Numbered from the stretch's first letter, positions 23,778 through 44,300 are shown. The stretch is DNA of 64,000 bases from Centroberyx gerrardi (GCF_048128805.1 NC_136000.1:11620354-11684353); one strand, 5' to 3'. The notes: generated by a model not told the origin, from the sequence alone. A program made the numbers and translations.

Positions 23778-26700
23778 AGAGAGAGAGAGAAAGAGAGAGC
23801 TGGCCAACATAGCTTTTTTGTTTTTGCTCCAAAGGGCCCCAGACCAAGATGGGGGTTCTGGTTAAATGTCTGAATGAATATATGGCTTTGACTGATCTCA
23901 TAATTGCAGTGTATTTGCAACAAGTATATGGTTTGCTATGTCAGCTCTCTTGCGTAAGCCCCTCACCCTTTATAATTAGTGTCTCTCTGTCTGTGCAGAC
24001 ACTCAAAGGAAACCCCCAAAGTTGATCCCGCTGTGTGAAAACAGAAGGGGTTCAGTCATATAGCCAATACTGCAGATATCAGGCATTTGGTTTAGAAATT
24101 TAAGCCATCTGCTGAAACTCTTCTGCTTGTAGTAATGAGATAATCAGAATCATTTTAACTGTCAAGTGCAATTAATGTACAGGATTTTTTCTTGTTGGCA
24201 TTGCTGTGCTGACAACCTACAGGGTTTCACAGTACACAATGACACATACAGTAACAAGAGGCTCTCACATACAGTGCAAATGGACAGTGCAAGACATACT
24301 GACTGTGGATAGTAGACTATAAAGTTGACCCTGCCAGTTTGCAGCTGGAGTACTGCTATGTTTGATAGGTCAAAGTTGAGGTTCTAGTGTGACTGAATTG
24401 GCTCAGGATGACACATTTTGTCCACATTGATACGTTTTTGGGTCCAGCATTTATTCACACACTTCCTGTACTTGTCCATGGATTTTTATGGCTCCTCCAA
24501 ACATCAGTGCTATGGATTCTTGTGTCTTGCTATAGCGTGTGTCGAAGCTCTGAAACTACGGGGATAAAGAGTTTGAATACCATCCAACAATTAAAATATC
24601 TGCCGACTGTTTTCTTTCCTGTTTTCTTTCCTGATGTTATGATGAACAATAATGAATGCATGTAAACTTTTTTTTATATCTGTATTCCTTTTCATAGACA
24701 GAGAGGATGTGTCTGAATGATCAACATTCAACATTGCTGCAAAATTGGAGAGAGGCAGAACAGGAACTATTTAGCCATGTTTACTTTGGAACAACTCAGA
24801 TTTTCCTAGAATAGCAGCTATTTGAGCAGCATGAAAGGAAAACCAGATTGATGCCTGTTTTTTATTTGGCAGAGCAAGGAACAGAAACTGACATGATTTG
24901 TGTTTTCGTCACGGTCTGTCTTTGTTTCCACAAGGATCAGCCTTTTTCACCTTTTAGAAAATCTACAAGTGGAGCAACACAGGTTTTGGGAGATTTTTAT
25001 GGGGTTTTTATGTTTCCTCCTCCCGCCTCTAAGGTGATCTATCGTGCCTTGTCGCCCTGGCACTCTGTGGATCCCTACGGGCCAGCTGCCCAGCACCAGC
25101 TTATGGTCACCAATCTGAGAGTCCGTCTGCTCCAGCGCCAGCCGTGCCCCTGCCAGGCCAAACGTCCCAGTGCCCCCGCTCTGCCCACAGACCATTACGC
25201 CATCTATGACTTCATCGTCAAAGGCAGCTGCCTCTGCAATGGGCATGCAGAGCACTGTGTGCCAGCCAGTGGCTATCATCCCAGCCAGCAGAGGACTGCT
25301 AATATGGTGAGTGATTTGGAAGACTAAACTAGACTAAACACAGATCACAGGTGTCTGACACTCCACTAACAATGACCAAAACAAAGCTCTCCATGCATAG
25401 TTTGCTCTGTTGTGAAAACACTTGTGTTGTGTAATGCCACGTCTGTTTATGCCTTGTGTTTTTTCTCCATATTTGTTTGTTTGTGTGTTGGGATTGGGGG
25501 TAGAAGGGTTGGGGTTGTGTTCCCACCACTCCCTGGTTACTCAGCTGTGCCGTGGTATGTGCTGGCGAAGCTGAAGGCTATAGTGAAGACTGGATATCAG
25601 GCCGCAGCTTTTACCTACTATTACAGGGATTTAAGGATGTGGAAACCTTAATTATGGCGTTAAACCTAATGCTTTAACAACCCATAGTCTCTGTCATGTT
25701 ATTGTCTTTACTGTAAATGGAGAATAGAAACACTAGCTGAATACCAACATGGCTTAAGGTGCTGTAGTCACGTTACACATAATAAGCTGCACAGTCTGAA
25801 ACCACAGTGACTGTATATTGAAAGGTTGGTATGTTACAATACAGCTTGCTAAGCACTTGTGTAATTCTGCACTTTATTCGCAGCGTTTCCCCAAGAAATG
25901 TTTCTGGGAGGGGTTGAAAAGATCATGTGGCACTAAAACTCCTCTGAAGCCAATTCAATGCACGCAATACTTGTAGCAGGTCCCGTTTTTTAGTAGCAGA
26001 AGCACATAGGGTGTGTGCGTTTCTGTGTGCATGCAGTTAAAATAATGTGCCATTGTCTGGCAGGTCCATGGGAAGTGTGTTTGCAGACACAACACAGCCG
26101 GTGACCACTGTGAGCGCTGTGCACCTCTCTACAATGACCAACCCTGGCAGGCTGCCAACGGCATCCAGGGGACACCACACGAGTGCCGGAGTGAGTGAAG
26201 GGGCAACAGAGTCAAATGCAGTGTAGGACACACAGCATGTGCACTTATTTCTGCAATAAATTTATTATGTATCGTAAATCAGATTACAGTTTTTTTAGAC
26301 GCTAATGTATCCATAAGGACCTTCAGCTAAGACGAATAACAGAGAAATTACTCTTATCACGACAGCTAACAGTTGTCATTGCAATCACTAGGGCTTTGAA
26401 AGTCAGAGATGAGCAAAGGAATTCATAACCTCTCTTTCATTGCCTACATCCGTCCTAACGCAGAGTGCAAGTGTAACGGCCACGCCAAGAGCTGTCACTT
26501 CAATCGTGGGCTGTGGTTGGCATCGGGACGGCGGAGTGGGGGTGTGTGTGACGACTGCCGCCACAACACAGAGGGCCGCCACTGCCAGAACTGTGAGAAG
26601 GGCTTCTTCAGAGATCCCAACAGACCAAAGACCGCTCCCGACTCCTGCAGACGTAAGGCCCTACAGCACTCTAACTCTCTTCCTCTGGGGGTATCTTTGC

Positions 26701-29344
26701 TCTGGGAGTATCCATGGGCAAATAAAGCTTCTGTTCTCTTCCAACCATAACACTATCTGGGTGACTGCCAGTTGAAAATTCCAATTAAGACGGGTAGCTT
26801 TTGATAGAGAGATTAGTAATGGAGATTTGATTTTGTGTTGACCACCCAGATTAAAACCAATTGATCTCTTTGATGAGGATATTTTCTCCAAGACCTTTCC
26901 GAGTCACTGCAGTTGCCTTGTCAATGATACGATAGTTAGCTGACTCCAGTCCGCTCCTCAGTAGGAGCGAAGGAGACATTACTTTTTTGGAATGTGACAG
27001 TAATTGCAAACAATGGAGGAATTTCCCATGGTCCATGCGAGCACATTTTTCCCATTCCTGCCCTTTTCCCCAGGCATGCTGCAGCATTTTTAAGCACAAA
27101 CACGCCGTTTTTAGAAACAAATGAAGCAAGTCTGAAACAAAAATCAATCTGTCATCAGAAGGGACCATCAGGCAGCGAGTCTGACAGCACAGAGAGGGAG
27201 TGATTTACTGTTTGTTTATGCTGCAGCTACGTAAAGCGTGTTGTCCGAGCGGAGTACATAATGCCCTCTTGTCCCTGGTTACAGGAGGTTGATAGAATGG
27301 ATTTGTTTTCATATTGTCACGGGAATTTACTGTATATGCACTCTGTTTGTGCTTGTGTGGATGTGTGTGGCCTTTGCACACATGGATGCACATAATGTAT
27401 ACTGTGTGCTTGTATGTTTATGTGGGGATAAGGAGACATGTCTTCTTGAGCGGAGCAAGCAGACTTGCATGCAGAGACGTTAACATGCAATCCTCCTGTT
27501 CTGTCATCCCTCCCCTGTGCAGCCTGTTCTTGCCACCTTGTAGGCTCGGTCCTCTCAGGTGGTAACACCCTCTGTAACCCTAGCAACGGGGAGTGCACTT
27601 GTAAGCCGGGTGTTGGAGGCCCCCGCTGTGACAGCTGCATGATGGGATACTGGGGGCTCCATGAATATGGCTGCCGTCCATGTGACTGTGCGGGGGACTG
27701 TGATCCCTACACCGGGGACTGCATATCTGGGTGAGTGCCAATACTTAATACTATAGCCAATATATATTTATACGTATAAGTGATGTGCACTATAAGAGAT
27801 AAAGTGTATTCTGGATTATTTATACTGAATGCTGCCTCTGCCTCTGGCTCTGACTCTGCGGCACAGCTCAGATGTGGAGGTCTTCTATACAGCCACTGGC
27901 CACATGGGACACAGCAGCAATAATAGTGAGCCGGCACTCTTTAGGGTAGAGGAGCTTTTCTCTGCACTGCACCACTCTGGTGAGTCACAGGTCATATCAC
28001 ACAGAACACACTCCACTCTCCTCCAACGCACGCAGATACTAATGTGGCTGCTTAGATGTATGAAATGTATAAATCAAAATTATATGATTCACATGAACCT
28101 TATGAATCTGATCAATCATAATCATGTTTCATTTTCCCAGAGAAATGCGAGTGTGTAGAAGTGACCCTTGGCAGCCCTAAACTGTTCTGCGCTATGGAGT
28201 ATGACTACGGTAAGTGGTATTTGACACAGGGAATCGATTCAGCGTTGTGTGAGCCAACCATGACAGTCTTGGAGGGTGAGGCCGTTTGAGAACATAATGG
28301 CTGCTTTAAAACCCAAGAGATCCGTCCATAAAGAAAATCCAAATGTTGAAAAATGACCCTGGTTGTTCCACTTGACATCTCGGCTAGTGATTCCAAGCTC
28401 CGAAAGGTGTTGAAAAGTCTTCAGTGCAAAAGGGCAAAAGTTTAAGGAGTGGAAAGTTAATACCGACACATTGCATTTTGTAGCTGTTCCCAATAGAGCT
28501 GAATCGTTGAATCGCTGTTTCTTTTGCCCTGGTAGTGCTGATGGTGAGGGTGGTGTCGGCTCACGATAAAGGCTCCCATGCAGAGGTGGAGGTGAAAGTC
28601 AAGAAGGTTTTCTACCAGAGCCCACAGATGAAGATCCAGAGGGGAGGGATCACCCTTTACCCAGAGTCCTGGACCACGCAGGGCTGCACCTGTCCCATCC
28701 TCAACCCAGGTCGGCTACAGTCAGTTCCAATGAGAAACTTTATTGCTCACAATGCGCAAGCTTTCCTCTGACTTCCTAATTAGTCGACTCTCGAGTGGAC
28801 AATCTGCCAGCTTTGTGCTGAATAGCAGATCTTTGTCGCTGCTCAAGGAAGCTTTGAGTGGGAGCCAATGTCCTAACATCACTCTTTTAGAGTGGACATT
28901 TACAGCTTAAAGATTACAACCATCTCTTTGTTATGAGACTATTTCACAATCTGCCCTTCACAATGATAATTTTTTGGCAACATTCATTCAAGCTTTTTTA
29001 TATAAGCACAATAATGAGCTAGTTATTATAGTTGTATTGTAATGTGTGCACTTTTTACATAAGGTGCGCCCCACAGTAAATTTTTACTGAAATGCTCACT
29101 AGACTTGAAATTCAGTAAGGCTGCAGCTTATGCTCTGCTCTCTCTCCTCCTCTCCTCTTCAGGAACAGACTATGTGGTGGCCGGTCATGAGGACTGGAGC
29201 ACTGGCCGACTGATGGTCAACACCAAGAGCCTGGTCAAACCGTGGAAGTCCAGCCTGGGACACAAGCTCCTCCACATCCTCAGGAAAGACTGTGGCCGTC
29301 GGCATGGCAGCGCCAAGGACGGGGATGGAAAGCAAGAGGCCTAG
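20979..29344 (+). CDS. ntn4: Netrin-4, complete, 10 coding exons
   Basis: Secreted laminin-related protein that binds laminin gamma chains, loosens laminin networks in basement membranes, and acts in axon guidance and vessel growth. Exons: 20979-21039, 21375-21931, 25034-25306, 26064-26190, 26464-26652, 27523-27730, 27867-27979, 28141-28209, 28536-28709, 29163-29344 (TAG). Total is 650 residues (human 628). The start at 20979 gives a signal peptide, [20 protein letters not shown], read in the only exon-1 phase that fits exon 2. Domains in order: signal peptide; laminin N-terminal domain ('[13 protein letters not shown]', '[17 protein letters not shown]', '[18 protein letters not shown]'); three laminin EGF-like repeats rich in Cys ('[17 protein letters not shown]', '[16 protein letters not shown]', '[13 protein letters not shown]'); C-terminal NTR domain ('[10 protein letters not shown]', '[20 protein letters not shown]', 'YVVAGHED') and a basic tail. 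It looks intact. metap2 follows convergently. Confidence 0.96.
21117..21272 (-). mobile_element. tRNA-derived SINE in ntn4 intron 1
   Basis: On the minus strand a tRNA-like head with box A (gtagctcaatagcagagta) and box B (ggttcgagtcc) is followed by a body ending in the 'aaaagcgtctaccaaat' core. It cannot fold as a working tRNA. It sits between ntn4 exons 1 and 2. Confidence 0.75.
22720..23330. repeat. Teleost interspersed repeat, class uncertain
   Basis: The sequence 'cgaaagcccggtcacctttagttttcagcatgg...gagagctgcctgaggagcttagactacgttcagactcat...ttttaaaatcaattct' is one I recall as very frequent in fish introns. No intact frame is present and the ends were not mapped. It lies in ntn4 intron 2. 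Confidence 0.5.
23721..23800. repeat. (CA)(GA)n microsatellite
   Basis: A short CA run passes into about 70 bases of GA with a few interruptions, in ntn4 intron 2. The Arg/Glu and Leu/Ser frames read from it are artefacts. Confidence 0.95.
24141..24300 (-). mobile_element. LINE 3' end, minus orientation
   Basis: It starts 'aatcagaatcattttaactgtcaagt', the reverse complement of a GATTCT-tailed LINE terminus, and continues through matching 3' UTR ('cacatacagtgcaaatggacagtgcaa'). It shares a family with the copy at 45.03 kb. Confidence 0.55.
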
Positions 29345-31624
29345 CGCGATTAGATGAGTGAGAGAATGGACAAGATGAGCAACTCTTTGAATTAGGCATT
29401 GCTTGGACGCTGAAGTGAAAGCAAAAACCCACGCCTACTACAGGGATTTCACTGTTTCTTCTGCTTCCAAAGCCGGTCCACAGGCCCAGTAAGACACTCT
29501 AGGACACTACAAGGCTGCTGCTGCTGCTGTTGTTAACCTGTGGTAGAAACAAGTAGAGCACAAGCCTTGGCAGACTACAGTCACCTACAGGATGAAAGAA
29601 GTCAAACTCAAGCCATAAAGAATTTTGTCAGAGACAAAGTTGGATGTTGGAATTTCATTCACGTGTTATGGTATGCCTTAGCTCATAATTCTTTCCAGGT
29701 TATTTATAAAGTAATAAGGAATATGTGTTTAAGTCTCAATTATACTCCATATCCTGGCCAAAATAACTGTCAAAGTTGATGAGCCAAAACACAGTCATGT
29801 CCTTCTATATCTATTTCATTGAGAGCTGTTTACTTTGAAATCTTGCAAAGGCACAGACTGAATTATCCTTGTCGTCTCACAGTTATTGGTGATAAATCAT
29901 GAATGAATCAACATCAGAACGTGTGTACCGGGGGTGTTTGTGTATGTGCGCGTGCGTGTGTGTGTGCTTGATGTCCTTGGCGGGGAGTCTGGGACTGTGC
30001 AGGTCAGAACAAGTAACTCCTGGAGGGGGAGAAAGGATGAAAAAAACATTAAAAGGAACCAGGCGGCTTAATGTGAGCAGCTCTGTCCGCTCCGGCACTC
30101 GGCCTCCTGCTGTCTAACGAGAGCAAAACACACTCGGCTCCACCTTCTGGTCCTGGGGACACGCAACTGACAAAGACGCTCTCAGTCAGAACCGAGTTTA
30201 CTCTTAACATCCGCCCCCTCCAACTGTTTCGCTTACGTGAGTGGATCATTGTCGGGTTGCTTAAGTCAGACTTGACTCAATGAGGACTCGATGACCTGCT
30301 GTCCTCATAAGACCTGCTTCAGCTCCATTCCATATGAAGGGATTCACTGGAGAAGGCCTCTTCCAACCTGACCCTGATTGCACCAGTGTGTATGTGTGTG
30401 TGTGAGAGAGAGAGACAGAGAGAGAGAGAGGGGGAGAGGGAGATTGTGTGTGTGTGTGTGTGTGTGTGTACACCAACTCACATGTGTTTCTCTCTTTGGC
30501 CAGCGACTCCTGCTACCCCAAAATAAATATGTATTAAAAGGCTGGGTATTAATTGACGTCACAGTGTATCAGATCTAGAGTCCACAGGCCATATTTGAGC
30601 CAGGCCCAGTTAAGAATAGGCCTGTCTGCTGTCTCCAAGGAGAAGGACAGACTCCGCGTGGAGACATGATGCATTCCTCAGCCGTGACATCACTGCCCAT
30701 GTCCTTGCCCCAAAGACTTTACCAAACTAAGAGAAATGGGCTGGAAATTGCATGTAAAGGACAAAATGGTGATTTGGGGTGCATGGAAGTACTCTGGCTT
30801 CAATGTGACATTTGTAATGCTATTTTTGTGTGTCCTATATGTTTTTTTTGTTCCATACTGAATCTATGGTATTGCATAAACAACACGCCATTGTGCTCAT
30901 TCTTAACACTTCTGGGAGAAGTCTATTTTGTTTCATGGTCATGTTATATTGAGGCTCAAGGCTATCAATAGCCTGGTACTAGAGGTGACTGGTGGGAGTT
31001 TAACCCATGTTTTAATACCGCCCTCCTTTGGTTAAAAGTGAGAAATACACTTTTACACAATTTGTGTGATGAACAATTTCACAGAATCAAATAGTCATAC
31101 TTTTAAGGCTCTTGTACATATGGACACAGCAATCAATGTAAGATTTATAACAATTTATTTCTTATAAAACTGCCTCAAATTAAAATAGAGCAAAGAAATA
31201 TAGAAATATAAATACTTTCACAGCAGTTATCTTTTTCTCCCACAAGGTCTTAACAAGGCTTTGAAGCATAGCTTTATTAGGCGAAGGTGGTCGCCAAAAC
31301 CTTTTTTGCATGATTCTTTTGCATATATTTCTTTTGCATATTTTCTAAAAGCAGTACGGCAAAATATAACCTAAATAATAACACTACATTTCTTATACGA
31401 TATGCCCTTAATCTATTGGCTTGATCCTTTGGAAAAGAAACATACAAGTAAGCTACTGCCATGACACCAGTCTCTTGCTCTTGCTAAAACAATTATCTAA
31501 AGGTAGGACTCAAGCAACGGAAATTTAGGTCACAGAAATATTGCATAATTGTTATCAGTCTGAAGAGGTTTGTTGTCTCTGAGCTGTCATGCTCTTCCTG
31601 GTTTGCCTGGGGTTTGGCGCATGC
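29345..31624. other. ntn4-metap2 intergenic region and 3' UTRs
   Basis: The two genes converge here. A GA/GT microsatellite spans about 30390-30470. Candidate poly(A) signals are AATAAA at 30522-30527 for ntn4 (distant) and, on the minus strand for metap2, AATAAA complements at 31273-31278 and 31154-31159. USP44, which lies here in human, is not seen. No other exon was recognised. Confidence 0.5.
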
Positions 31625-37528
<5,904 letters not shown>

Positions 37529-38363
37529 GATCAGCGACTGAGAGATGAAGTGACGCATAAGCTGCTGGGAGCCTCCAGTGGTCAAAGCCGAAAGTGTGCT
37601 GGAGGCAGCTGAGCCAATAATGAGCTATTAGACAATCTCTGTGCAACAACTTGACCCGAATAGAGGAAGACGATCCTCCCCGTTCTGGGGAGCAAATACT
37701 TTAATTTGTCATCAAAGGAATCAGGGGGAACAGTGGCTGCATTTTGGGATAAACAGTAATATGAAAAATACAGCTAAGGGAAATACTGTATCCCAATGTT
37801 TATGCTGTTGGAGACTCAAAAGCCTGGCTGTGTGAATATCCTGTCCTCGGTAAATGACCTGTAAATGCTGCAACGCTTGCTAGAATAACCACTTTCTCTG
37901 TGCACAAGCACAATTCCCATCCAATTATGTCCTTGCTGAATCTCAAGTTACCGGGCTCTGTGCACCTGTGACTGCAGCTCGTCAGATGAGGCTTAAGTGT
38001 CACATCGCCTGTGTTTCCAAATTGCCAAACGCTCGACACCTTATCTATAATAGTGAGTAATGTTTTGCTGTCTGTATTGTCAGGGATAGCCTTTCAATTT
38101 GATGCCCGGAGTAGATCATTAATGGTGCGTAACGGGAGAATTTGGAGACGGGCGCAGCGCAATGTATCCAAGCAACAAGCCCAGCAAACTGAATGGATAA
38201 TGGTTACATTTACAGTAGGGAAAGGTGGATTTGGCAGAACAACGCTGACGCACCTACAAGGGGGGTGTTTTGTTGTTGTAGGGTTTTGTTGCAACGATTT
38301 AGCTTGCGTTTTGAGTTTGTCAGATCTTTGGAACAAAATAAGGTGGATTTATTTCGGGAAATA
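37529..38363. promoter_or_regulatory. Shared divergent promoter region, metap2 (-) and C3orf20-like (+)
   Basis: The two start codons lie 835 bases apart and face away from each other. No TATA box was obvious near the metap2 start. The 5' UTRs must lie inside this interval unless there are distant non-coding exons. Bidirectional use is inferred from layout only. Confidence 0.45.
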
Positions 38364-41300
38364 ATGACTTCGCCTGGTGCGCTGAGAGAATTCAGAGCTG
38401 GCCCATTGTATTTCTTTGACCAGGTAGGCTAATGATTCATCATGCTGACTGTAGGCTAAACTGCAAGACATTAACCATTTAATTTGCTTGTCTCCAGCCA
38501 ACAGGACGGGATCGAATTAAGGGCACACGAATCAACATTTTGCATTTTAATTTGGCAAATAAAGGAACGCGATTGGCAGCTACAATACAAAGGTAATTTC
38601 TAATGCCACTGCAACTAATCCTTCAAAGTGTTTGTGAATGCGTAATCTAAAACATTTTTTCTCATTTTGCTTGTGTAGTAATCTAGAGAATGAGTCTGCC
38701 AACAGCTTAACCAAAGAAGTAAAAAGTGAAGAGCAGAACGCGCAGAGGCTGTCAGGTGAAGCATGTGGGGGTGATAAACCTGAGACCTCATCCGCTGTCA
38801 GCGGTGCATTGAACGTGAGTGAGAGGAAGCCGGGAGCCGTGCCAGCTGAAGGGATGGACGACGATCCACTGGACGCATACAAACGCGCAGCCCCACAGTT
38901 ATTAAAGGAATTGGCTTGCCTACTTTCACAACATAAGTGGACCGAGGAGGGATGTATTCCACACGGGCTTGTAAATATCCTGAATTACTCCTGGCAGGAT
39001 TTGACTGCAGGGGCGGTATACTTGAAAAGTCCGGGGCAGACTGACAAACGGCGAAAGTCAAAGGGTTCCCTGAACTTCGATGAAACTCTCCGACAGGTGT
39101 CTGTAAACGACAAGAGGAAAACAGAAAAAAGAAGCTCGGTTGTTGTGGGAAATGTTGGTTCTGCTGCGAGAAAAATAAAAGTTCACACAGATTTACGCAC
39201 GAAAAAGCCTATAGGCCTATCTAACGCCCAGAGAGGTACATCAAACCCCGGGTCACACACATCTGCCCAGAGCATATTGTTGGCATAGGTTGGAAATATG
39301 GAAAATGGACAGTAAAGTTGGATAGGCAGAACTTTCTTTGTTCAATTACACAGTCCACCAGTTTTAATTAAAATGCCTCTGTGTGCCACAAATCATGCAT
39401 GTGAGAGGCAATGAGAATGGTCATTAAAGATTGAAAAGCCCTTAAGTCATTTCTCATGACCTTTTAAGACATTAACTGAGAGGGCATCTTTGGTTGCAAG
39501 CTTGTGGACGGGGCAGGGTTGGTTTACAGGACAGGATAAGGTAGCTGGTACTAGGGCTGGGCACAGTTGTACCTCAGCCTGTTAATCCATCCTAGACCTA
39601 TTGATTTACATGATTAAGTTCTCTGTAGTATGGCTGGAAGTGACGTGATATGAACTCGGCCGGCCAGTATTGCCCATTCAGATTTAATGTGGTGATTTTT
39701 ATGCCTCAGGTGGTATTTTGACCAAGCTCCTCATTTCCACTCGCCTCCCAACAGTTCACGCTTCCACAACCATCAGTTTCTCCATCTCATCCAAAACCTG
39801 TAAAGAGCAAGGTATGGCACGAAGCTGAGGCGTTATGTTGATGACGCCCATTATTTCTGTGGTTGTAACAGTAACTGCTGCGCTCCTGCTGCTTCAGCTG
39901 AATGTGATTTTTGTCCAGGTTGGATCATTCAGCCCCAAAAACTGTCCTGTGATGAGCCTCAGCGGATCACTCTGTGTCAGTGGGTGGTGGAGCGGCTGCA
40001 GATGGCAAGAATTCCTATGTATGTGTTTCTGCATTTACATCAGTGTAGCTAATGAAGAGTTACATTCCGAAAAGTTATATATCCAATAATAATCACATTC
40101 TTTGCTCAATATAAACTTATTATATCATCTTTTACTTTTTTGGAATCTTTAGTTCACATACTGTATGAGCAGTATGAATCCTTTGTGATCTCTCATTTTG
40201 TAATGAAACTCCTCAAATACATTCATACTAAAACCAGCAGCTCAACACATTGCTTATTTGAACATAAAGAATTAATTAATCCGTCACATAGAAAACTGCA
40301 GGCTGAGCAGGGCCGGAACAAGCCACCCATACTCCGTCACTATGGCGATGCCAAGTCCTATTTGAAGGACAAGAGAACGAGGGGCGAGGCCCGGCCTGCC
40401 ACTCTAGTTAACGGGATGCCCCGGATCCCCGAGGTGAAGCAGCAGGATCCGGCACGGCAGAAACTACACTACAGGATCAACGACGGCTCCTCGATCATAT
40501 AGTATCCTTCTCTCATTATGTTTATTCATAACTACCTTGTGAATCGATTCTTACGATTGTTCAAGAAGCATATCCGGCGTGGGACATATGGTAAATGTGT
40601 CATTGTAGCTGAACTTTTGACCCTTGATCCTGACCTCTCAGCTACCCATCTGGTCGTGTGGCGGTGTGCCAGAGCCACTCAGGTTTGTCCTGCGGAGGCT
40701 TCTATACCAATGTGTTCAGTGACAGTGAGTGCCCCGTTATCCTGGCCACTATCACAGCGTTTGGGCGTGGGTCTGCTACACACCCTCTCAGGTAAGTCTA
40801 GTCATGGGTGCAGCGTCAGTATCTGGGAGCTGATCTATTAATGAAATGCTCTGTCTTTAACCTTTGCTGTTTACGGCTGTATACCTAATGACGCGTGAAG
40901 TGAAATGTGTCATTCTTCCTGTCTGTTCCTCCAGCGGCGCCGTTACAGCAGTGTGGGACCAGGATGGTGGACTCATGTATGACCTTTATGGGGCAGTAAT
41001 TAAGGAGTGGACCTGGCAGACAGGCCCTGCGCTGAAGGAGAAGACTGTCATACAGGTGAAGGTGCAATCACCCAAAGTGGCTTAATAGAGACTTTTGGGA
41101 ACACTACAATTTTTTCTAACTCTGGCACATTTACAGTTATAATAATTACCGTTAAATAATGTGCACTTTCTTTGTAAAATGAACAAATAAAATCATCCAG
41201 CATGATACAGTTTTGTATCAAACACGTTCGTCCACTGTGGAGGGGAAGGTCATTTTTGTCCCCGAAGTAGTCAACTCCTTCATTCTTTCCTTTGCTTCTT

Positions 41301-44300
41301 TGTCTTAGCAACAAAAGCTCTTACCTATTCTGCAGTGCGTGTCGGTGCCTAAACTACTGTGCATCAGCTCGGCAACATGCTGTATAGTAAGCAGGCCAGA
41401 GGTAATCCCCAGACAAGAAAAAACGTTCAATGACAAGGCCAGTCAAGAGGACTAAAGCGTTCTGGGTAAACCTGTCATGTGAGATGTATGTGAGATGTGC
41501 ATATGGGAAATGTGAGGTTAGGGGCAACAAAGCAGGGGATGTGGAGCATGGCGGGTGACCTACTGATGGATGATCACTAACCGTCTCTGACAGGACTAAG
41601 AGACTCACATTTCATCATGCCTGCTGGGCCCGATTGTTTTAGAGCAGGGCTATTGCGTGTATAGTAGATGGCCATGAATAATTCTACTACAATTTATGAG
41701 TCTTCCTGATACTGACAACCTTTTTCAAGACTGCTTCCATTTTAAAGTAAGGAGTAAACATGTCTTTCTGTCTCTTACAGTTGTCGGACCTGATCTCAGT
41801 GAGGTTGTTCAGTGGTACGTCTGCCGTCCTGAGCTTTAGGAGTGACGGTGAAAGTGTTCAACTCCCTCTCTCTGCCCTGTCTAACATCACTCCACCCACG
41901 GAAACGGTGAGATTAGAGAAGAGGCTTATTGTAACTAACAGGTTTATGATGAACAAGTCTAAACCATAATGTGGGTTCTTCCCTGATAGCCTTGTCTGCA
42001 GACAGAGGGAAAGTTCACATCTGATGCGGCTCACGAGCTTCTGCTGGCCAAGAAGAGGAAAACCTCTTCTCTGGTTATAGAGAGCAAGAGGGGCCTGGCA
42101 CTCACATCTGTAAGAGACGTTTTATGAACATGTGATGTTTCAGTGTCAGTATCAGTATTAGTGATGGCGATGACGATGATGATGACAACTCTATACTGTG
42201 TAGACAGGTGTTTTGATAATCAGGTGTTCAGATTTCATTACCTGGTTTGTGCACAATGTAATCTATTGAAAGACAGCTGCATGGCTGTGCCACAACAATA
42301 CTTTTAATTCTTACTTGAGCCACCAAAACTCCTGCAGGTGCTTTCACTGAGTCACTTTGGATAGGACAGCCTGCTAAATGCCTTATGTTGTTCTATATCA
42401 TATAATCTACCATGCGTGTAATGATGTATGGCAGGTGTCTGTGCGCTCCCGGGAGGTCCTCCAGATGGTCAGAGAGGTGGAGGGGCTGGAGGAGCCGTCA
42501 CTGCTGTGGAGAGGAGGAGGATGTGCTGGCAGGGAGCTGAGGAGACTTCAACAGAGAGTGCGCAACACGCTGGATGACTGGCTGGACTACTACCGCTTGG
42601 CTACTGGTACCTGCCGCCTCACAGCTCTCTCACGTGGGGCCTTTCTCTTGCACAACGGAGCTTTTCTCAGCTGTTATGCAATTCCTGTATGCTTATTGCT
42701 TACCCTTGCCCGCTGTGATCAAATTGAGACCAGTACCAGTGGGCGTGATATACATTAAGCGGTCTAAAATATGCTGGAAATAAAAGTAAAACACTCAAAC
42801 TAATTTGACCCAGTAAGGTTGTTTAGGGTAGTTCAGTGAAGCAAAAGTTACTGTATCACCTCATCTTGCAAACTCAACACTATTGAATAGTTCCATCAGG
42901 ATCTTGTTCACGGTCACTTGTGTCACTGAGTGTCCGTGTGCATTTCTGAATGACCTCCTCCTCTCCTTCAGGTATCAAGTGTCCCGACATAGAGCGGATG
43001 CCAGATGCCCCACTGAGGACCAGGCTGAGGAGAGAGGTACAGTCAGCCGCCCTGCCCTCCCTGAACCCACCTGAGCAGCCAGACACTAAAGCGGGCGGGC
43101 CAGACGAGGGCAGGAATGAGTTTGAGGACCTGCCCAGACACCTGTCTGCACCGGCAGACTACCTTCTGGGCTCCTCCCTCAAGCTGCCAAGGTGCACACA
43201 CCACACCAATACACAGGACCCGATGTAACTGTCCGTTGTGCTATTTAGGAAGAGCACATATGCAAAACCCTGTGTTGGATGTTAGAGAAGAGGGGTGTGT
43301 GTCATTGGAGTTATCAAGTGGGCACTTCCCATCAAAGATGTTTCATTGCATAAGGCCCATACACCTCCAGAATATAAAACTATGTAAAACAATTCTATTC
43401 TAAATATATACTTGTTAATATAGATTACGATATACTGTATAGTGTATACACTACCAGTCAAAAGCTTGGACACACCACATTTTCCTATATTTTTACTATT
43501 TTCCGCATTTTAGAATAATAGTAAAGACATCAAAACTATGAAATAACACAAATGGAATTATGCAGTGACCAAAAAAGTGTTAAACAAATCAAAACTATCT
43601 TATATTTTAGATTCATTAAAGTAGCCACTCTTTGCCTTGATGGAAAGGCAAAGGCTTTGGAAAGAAATTCATACATAGGCATCAACTTCACTATTTCTAT
43701 TTGTCTAAGAAACAAATGTCAAGCATTTAAGCATAAGCCTTTAGATCAAAATGGCTTTAAGATAATGAAAAACATAGTACATTCAATCAGGTGTGTCCAA
43801 CCTTTTGACTGGTAGTGTATATATATGGTTGTTAATATACTTACAATGTGAAGTATATGTACATACAACTATAAACAGTATATATATACAGTATATACAG
43901 GGATTGATTTTCTTCAGTCCATGAAAATTGACTGTACTCACATGTCTGAGAAAGACACTGTTTATGAATCATTTTCAAATGCTTGAGCTCTACTGGACTT
44001 TGTATAGATGTAGCCAACATGCACACATTATATAACAACTAATACAGGATCATTTCACTGTAGTGGTCTGTATGTTTCCAGGACCCCTAGAAAGCGAGTA
44101 AAGGAGGAGTCCCATGTCACTCAGATAGGAACTCTTCGACTTCGCAGCAACATCAGACTGGAGTAAGACTCATTTATATCGCTAACAGGCATAACTAATA
44201 ACCACTACCATCGATTATAATATTGTCCTGTAGAAAACCTTAACCGTGACATTTACTTCCCTGTCTTTTATAATGGCCTTATTATTTACAATGACAGCTT

